From an uncultured Candidatus Melainabacteria bacterium (GTDB taxonomy: Bacteria; Cyanobacteriota; Vampirovibrionia; Gastranaerophilales; Gastranaerophilaceae): a stretch of DNA of 6,476 nucleotides. Shown here piece after piece: positions 4,364 to 6,476 of this stretch (position 1 is the first letter of the stretch; each line of letters starts with the position of its first letter). The notes beneath the pieces were generated by a model. That model saw nothing but the letters and a program-made list of their open reading frames with translations, ran no database searches and was not told the origin of the DNA. The position numbers and the translations under genes are program-made. Location of the stretch: NCBI GenBank assembly GCA_946622835.1, contig CAMOQI010000056.1, positions 1 through 6,476 on the forward strand, in the 5' to 3' direction.

Positions 4364-5146
4364 CTATTTAATATGATAGGCTTCTCTGAGTTTTTTAAGG
4401 TTACCGTTTTTATTTTCTGTTTCAATAATATAATTAACCGCTCGTATCAAGTCTTTGGATTCAGGGCCTTTTCTGAAAGCGACCGCATAGGGTTCTTTTG
4501 TGTATCTTTTTGGTAAAAGTTCAACGGTTGGGTCTTTTAGAGCCATGCCAAGAAGAATTGTATCATCGGATACAATGGCCGGAGCTTTTCCTTTTTTTAA
4601 TGCTTGATATGCTTGTTCATACGTTTTGTAACCGATAATTCCAAGGGTTGGCATAGCGGTTCTCAGACTGTTTTCGCTGGTGGAACCGAAAACTATAATT
4701 GCTTTTTTCTTATTCAGATCTTGCAGGGTGCGAATTTTACTTCCTTTTTTGACCAAAAGGGCTTGTCCTGCGATATAATACGGGTCTGAAAAATCCAGAA
4801 GTTGTCTTCTTTTTGGGGTAACAGACATTGTTGCGACAATCATGTCAACATCTCCTGAATACAGTTTCATCATTCTATCAGCTGCCGTAACAGTTACAAA
4901 TTTTATTTTTTTGTCGCTTCCTAAAATCCCGCGGGCAATGGTTCTTGCAATAGCAGGGTCATAACCTTTGTAGTGTCCTTTTTTATCAAGGTATCCGAAC
5001 GGATAAGCATCGGTTCTTACTCCTACTGTTAACTTGTCTTTTTCTACTATTTTATTTAAATCGTTTTCGATGGTTTGTTGTTTTTGCCCGCAGCCGCAGC
5101 ATACAAACAGTGTGATTAACAATACGGCAAATATTTTTTTTAACAT
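4364..5146 (-). CDS. Amino-acid-type ABC transporter substrate-binding lipoprotein (family 3)
   Basis: A 260-residue solute-binding protein, probably anchored outside the cytoplasmic membrane, that captures a polar amino acid or similar compound for an ABC importer. A signal peptide (LKKIFAVLLITLFV, 2-15) is followed by a cysteine-rich lipobox, CCGC, with Cys19 as the best lipidation site. Family 3 signatures are LTVGVRTDAYPFGY (39-52), GYDPAIARTIA (61-71), GDVDMIVATMSVTPKRRQLL (98-117), FSDPYY (119-124) and GSTSENSL (154-161). By homology, Arg113 should bind the ligand carboxylate and Asp194 or Asp195 the amino group, so an amino acid ligand is likely. The start is ATG 5146, with AAGGAG (5157-5152) 5 nt before it; a GTG at 5152 overlaps that site and is rejected. 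No permease or ATPase gene adjoins it, so it is an orphan in this window. Which amino acid it binds cannot be read from the sequence. Confidence 0.92.
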   Translation of the reverse strand: MLKKIFAVLLITLFVCCGCGQKQQTIENDLNKIVEKDKLTVGVRTDAYPFGYLDKKGHYKGYDPAIARTIARGILGSDKKIKFVTVTAADRMMKLYSGDVDMIVATMSVTPKRRQLLDFSDPYYIAGQALLVKKGSKIRTLQDLNKKKAIIVFGSTSENSLRTAMPTLGIIGYKTYEQAYQALKKGKAPAIVSDDTILLGMALKDPTVELLPKRYTKEPYAVAFRKGPESKDLIRAVNYIIETENKNGNLKKLREAYHIK

Positions 5147-5166
5147 AAGCACTCCTTTTTTTTTCT

Positions 5167-5194
5167 ATAATACCGTAAGATTCGGTTATGTCAA
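5167..5194 (-). promoter_or_regulatory. Promoter of the substrate-binding protein gene
   Basis: On the minus strand a perfect TTGACA (5194-5189) is followed after 16 bp by TATTAT (5172-5167, 5 of 6). An A-rich leader leads to the AAGGAG site. This is one of the clearest promoters in the window. Confidence 0.65.
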
Positions 5195-5226
5195 AATATT
5201 TACTTTAAATTGAGGATGTTTCAATG

Positions 5227-5254
5227 TTGCTTTTTCGCTAAAATAGTGTATTAT
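5227..5254 (+). promoter_or_regulatory. Putative promoter of the helicase gene
   Basis: TTGCTT (5227-5232, 3 of 6) is followed after 16 bp by TATTAT (5249-5254, 5 of 6). Transcription would start near 5261, about 15 nt before the ATG. It is divergent from the promoter at 5167-5194; the two -35 regions are about 32 bp apart. Confidence 0.4.
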
Positions 5255-5275
5255 GATGGAATAGAAGGGGAAAAT

Positions 5276-6476
5276 ATGTTACAGGAAGCAACGAAAGCAC
5301 TAAATTCAGCATTTAATAACAGTTTTATTAAAAAGTTGAGCCAATATTTGCACGATTGTGTGAGAGAAGAAGTTAAAAGTTCGACATTTAGAAACTTAAA
5401 AGGGGACAAAGATAATAAATGGATTTTTCTAAAAGAGCAAGAAACAATGCTCACTCAAGGTTTAGAATATCTGAAGCTTGACGGTTCAAATCCTAATTTA
5501 ACGGAACTTATGCTGCAAGGTGTTTCAACAGCGCGAGATAAGTATTTGATATACGGTTATATGTTTTTGGTTGGCAGAAACGGTAAATCAAAGCGGGCAT
5601 CGGAATTTTTGACACCGCTTTTGTATGTTCCTTGTAAGTTGGAGCGCAATGGTGTCAGCATAAATTGTATTCGCCAAGATGATGTATTATCGCTCAATAC
5701 GGGTGCGCTTGCGGCTTTGATGAAAAAAAGTGATGATGATGATGAAGTGGATATGTTTTTGGAGGGGATTTTGGATGTTGTACCCGATCTTCCTATTACA
5801 AAAGAAAAGATGGATATTTTCTTAACTACTTTAAAATCTCTTATTCCTGATATAGAAATTTCCCAAGATTCTTCAATGAATGATGAAGAAGATAATGTGA
5901 CAAAAGATGAGCCTTCTATGGATTTATCCGACGTCGAGATAACCGGTGAGAATTTTGATGAAATTATTGACGATGAAATTCAGGAACAAAAGCAAAAAGC
6001 TGCGGTTGGAGAGATTAAGAAACTTAGTGTGACATATCAAAGTGCTATAATTTTAACTAAGCGTCCGTCTGTTACGGCGGGGGTTTTGCATGAATTAACG
6101 CAAATTTCGGAAAAGCCCAGCGGGCTTTTTAGAGAAACTACATTGGGTGTTATAAATGATGAATATACCCAAAATATAGAAAAAACTTTTCCGATAAAAG
6201 ATAGCGAAAGTGAATTTTATCCGATAACACCACTTGCATTGAGTGATTCTCAGCAAAGAGTAATTAAAAATGTCGATAATGCAAAACTTATTGCGGTTCA
6301 AGGACCTCCGGGAACAGGGAAATCCCAGACAATAGTCAATCTTGTTTCACACTTAGTTGCGAACGGAAAAACCGTTCTTGTCGCGTCCCGTATGGATAAG
6401 GCTGTTGATGTTGTTGCTGACAGGTTAAATGATTTGGGTGCACCTTATCTTGCTTTGCGTGCCGGCAGAATGAATT
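5276..6476 (+). CDS. Superfamily 1 (Upf1-like) helicase, N-terminal 400 residues (partial)
   Basis: The frame is open for 400 codons and continues past the right edge. The start is ATG 5276, with AAGGGG (5266-5271) 4 nt before it. Residues 1 to about 190 form an N-terminal module containing FLTPLLYVPCKLERNGV and LNTGAL, which resembles the N-terminal domain of large DUF4011-type helicases. A strongly acidic linker follows (about 195-241), with a DDDDE run also at 153-157. The helicase core begins with a Q motif (LSDSQQRVI, 322-330), Walker A GPPGTGKS (343-350) and motif Ia-like VLVASRMDKAVDVV. Walker B and the C-terminal part lie outside the window. Such proteins unwind DNA or RNA with ATP, and many relatives carry C-terminal nuclease domains and occur in defence loci. 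A defence role here is unproven. The N-terminal family assignment is from pattern memory; the helicase assignment is firm. Confidence 0.88.
   Translation, partial: MLQEATKALNSAFNNSFIKKLSQYLHDCVREEVKSSTFRNLKGDKDNKWIFLKEQETMLTQGLEYLKLDGSNPNLTELMLQGVSTARDKYLIYGYMFLVGRNGKSKRASEFLTPLLYVPCKLERNGVSINCIRQDDVLSLNTGALAALMKKSDDDDEVDMFLEGILDVVPDLPITKEKMDIFLTTLKSLIPDIEISQDSSMNDEEDNVTKDEPSMDLSDVEITGENFDEIIDDEIQEQKQKAAVGEIKKLSVTYQSAIILTKRPSVTAGVLHELTQISEKPSGLFRETTLGVINDEYTQNIEKTFPIKDSESEFYPITPLALSDSQQRVIKNVDNAKLIAVQGPPGTGKSQTIVNLVSHLVANGKTVLVASRMDKAVDVVADRLNDLGAPYLALRAGRMN

Noticed and set aside
5251..5454. Minus-strand open frame across the helicase start
   Set aside because: It overlaps the helicase start and its promoter region, has low-complexity translation and no ribosome binding site. 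The helicase frame is open for 400 codons with clear motifs.
5731..5745. GAT trinucleotide repeat in the helicase gene
   Set aside because: Only four copies encoding DDDD; it fits the acidic nature of the region and is not a notable tandem repeat.

Overview
The window comes from a low-GC bacterium. Genes are closely packed, many starts have AAGGAG or GGAGG ribosome binding sites, and several promoters resemble sigma-70 TTGACA / TATAAT promoters. No rRNA, tRNA, CRISPR array, transposase or attachment site was seen. The style of the unknown membrane protein, together with the aroK-aroB gene pair, recalls gut Gastranaerophilales (Vampirovibrionia, formerly Melainabacteria). That is a guess from memory; a low-GC clostridial or other gut lineage cannot be excluded.

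Left end, plus strand: the possible tail of an upstream gene (2-61), then two small orphan genes (138-446 and 506-715). The first has a promoter overlapped by a perfect 15-bp palindrome. The second converges, with a 14-bp gap, on a minus-strand HxlR-family redox or stress-type regulator (730-1056) that has its own promoter.

Middle, minus strand: aroK and aroB form a shikimate-pathway operon joined by an ATGA overlap (2697 down to 1136). A strong rho-independent terminator (2745-2772) separates it from the operon upstream. That operon (4262 down to 2818) encodes a short DtxR/MntR-type metal-dependent repressor and, through a TAATG stop-start overlap, a 337-residue multi-pass membrane protein of unrecognised family with a histidine-rich C-terminal part. 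Two imperfect 16-bp boxes of the form GTTAGG-N4-CCTAAC cover the repressor's promoter and ribosome binding site. A third box-like inverted repeat lies on the stop codon of the membrane gene. This looks like a self-regulated metal-responsive unit whose effector is the unknown membrane protein, and it is the most interesting system here.

Right end: an orphan amino-acid-type ABC transporter substrate-binding lipoprotein (minus, 5146-4364) is divergent from the first 400 codons of a large superfamily 1 helicase (plus, from 5276) that runs off the window. Each of the two has a plausible promoter in the 129-bp gap between them. No intergenic stretch reaches 300 bp.
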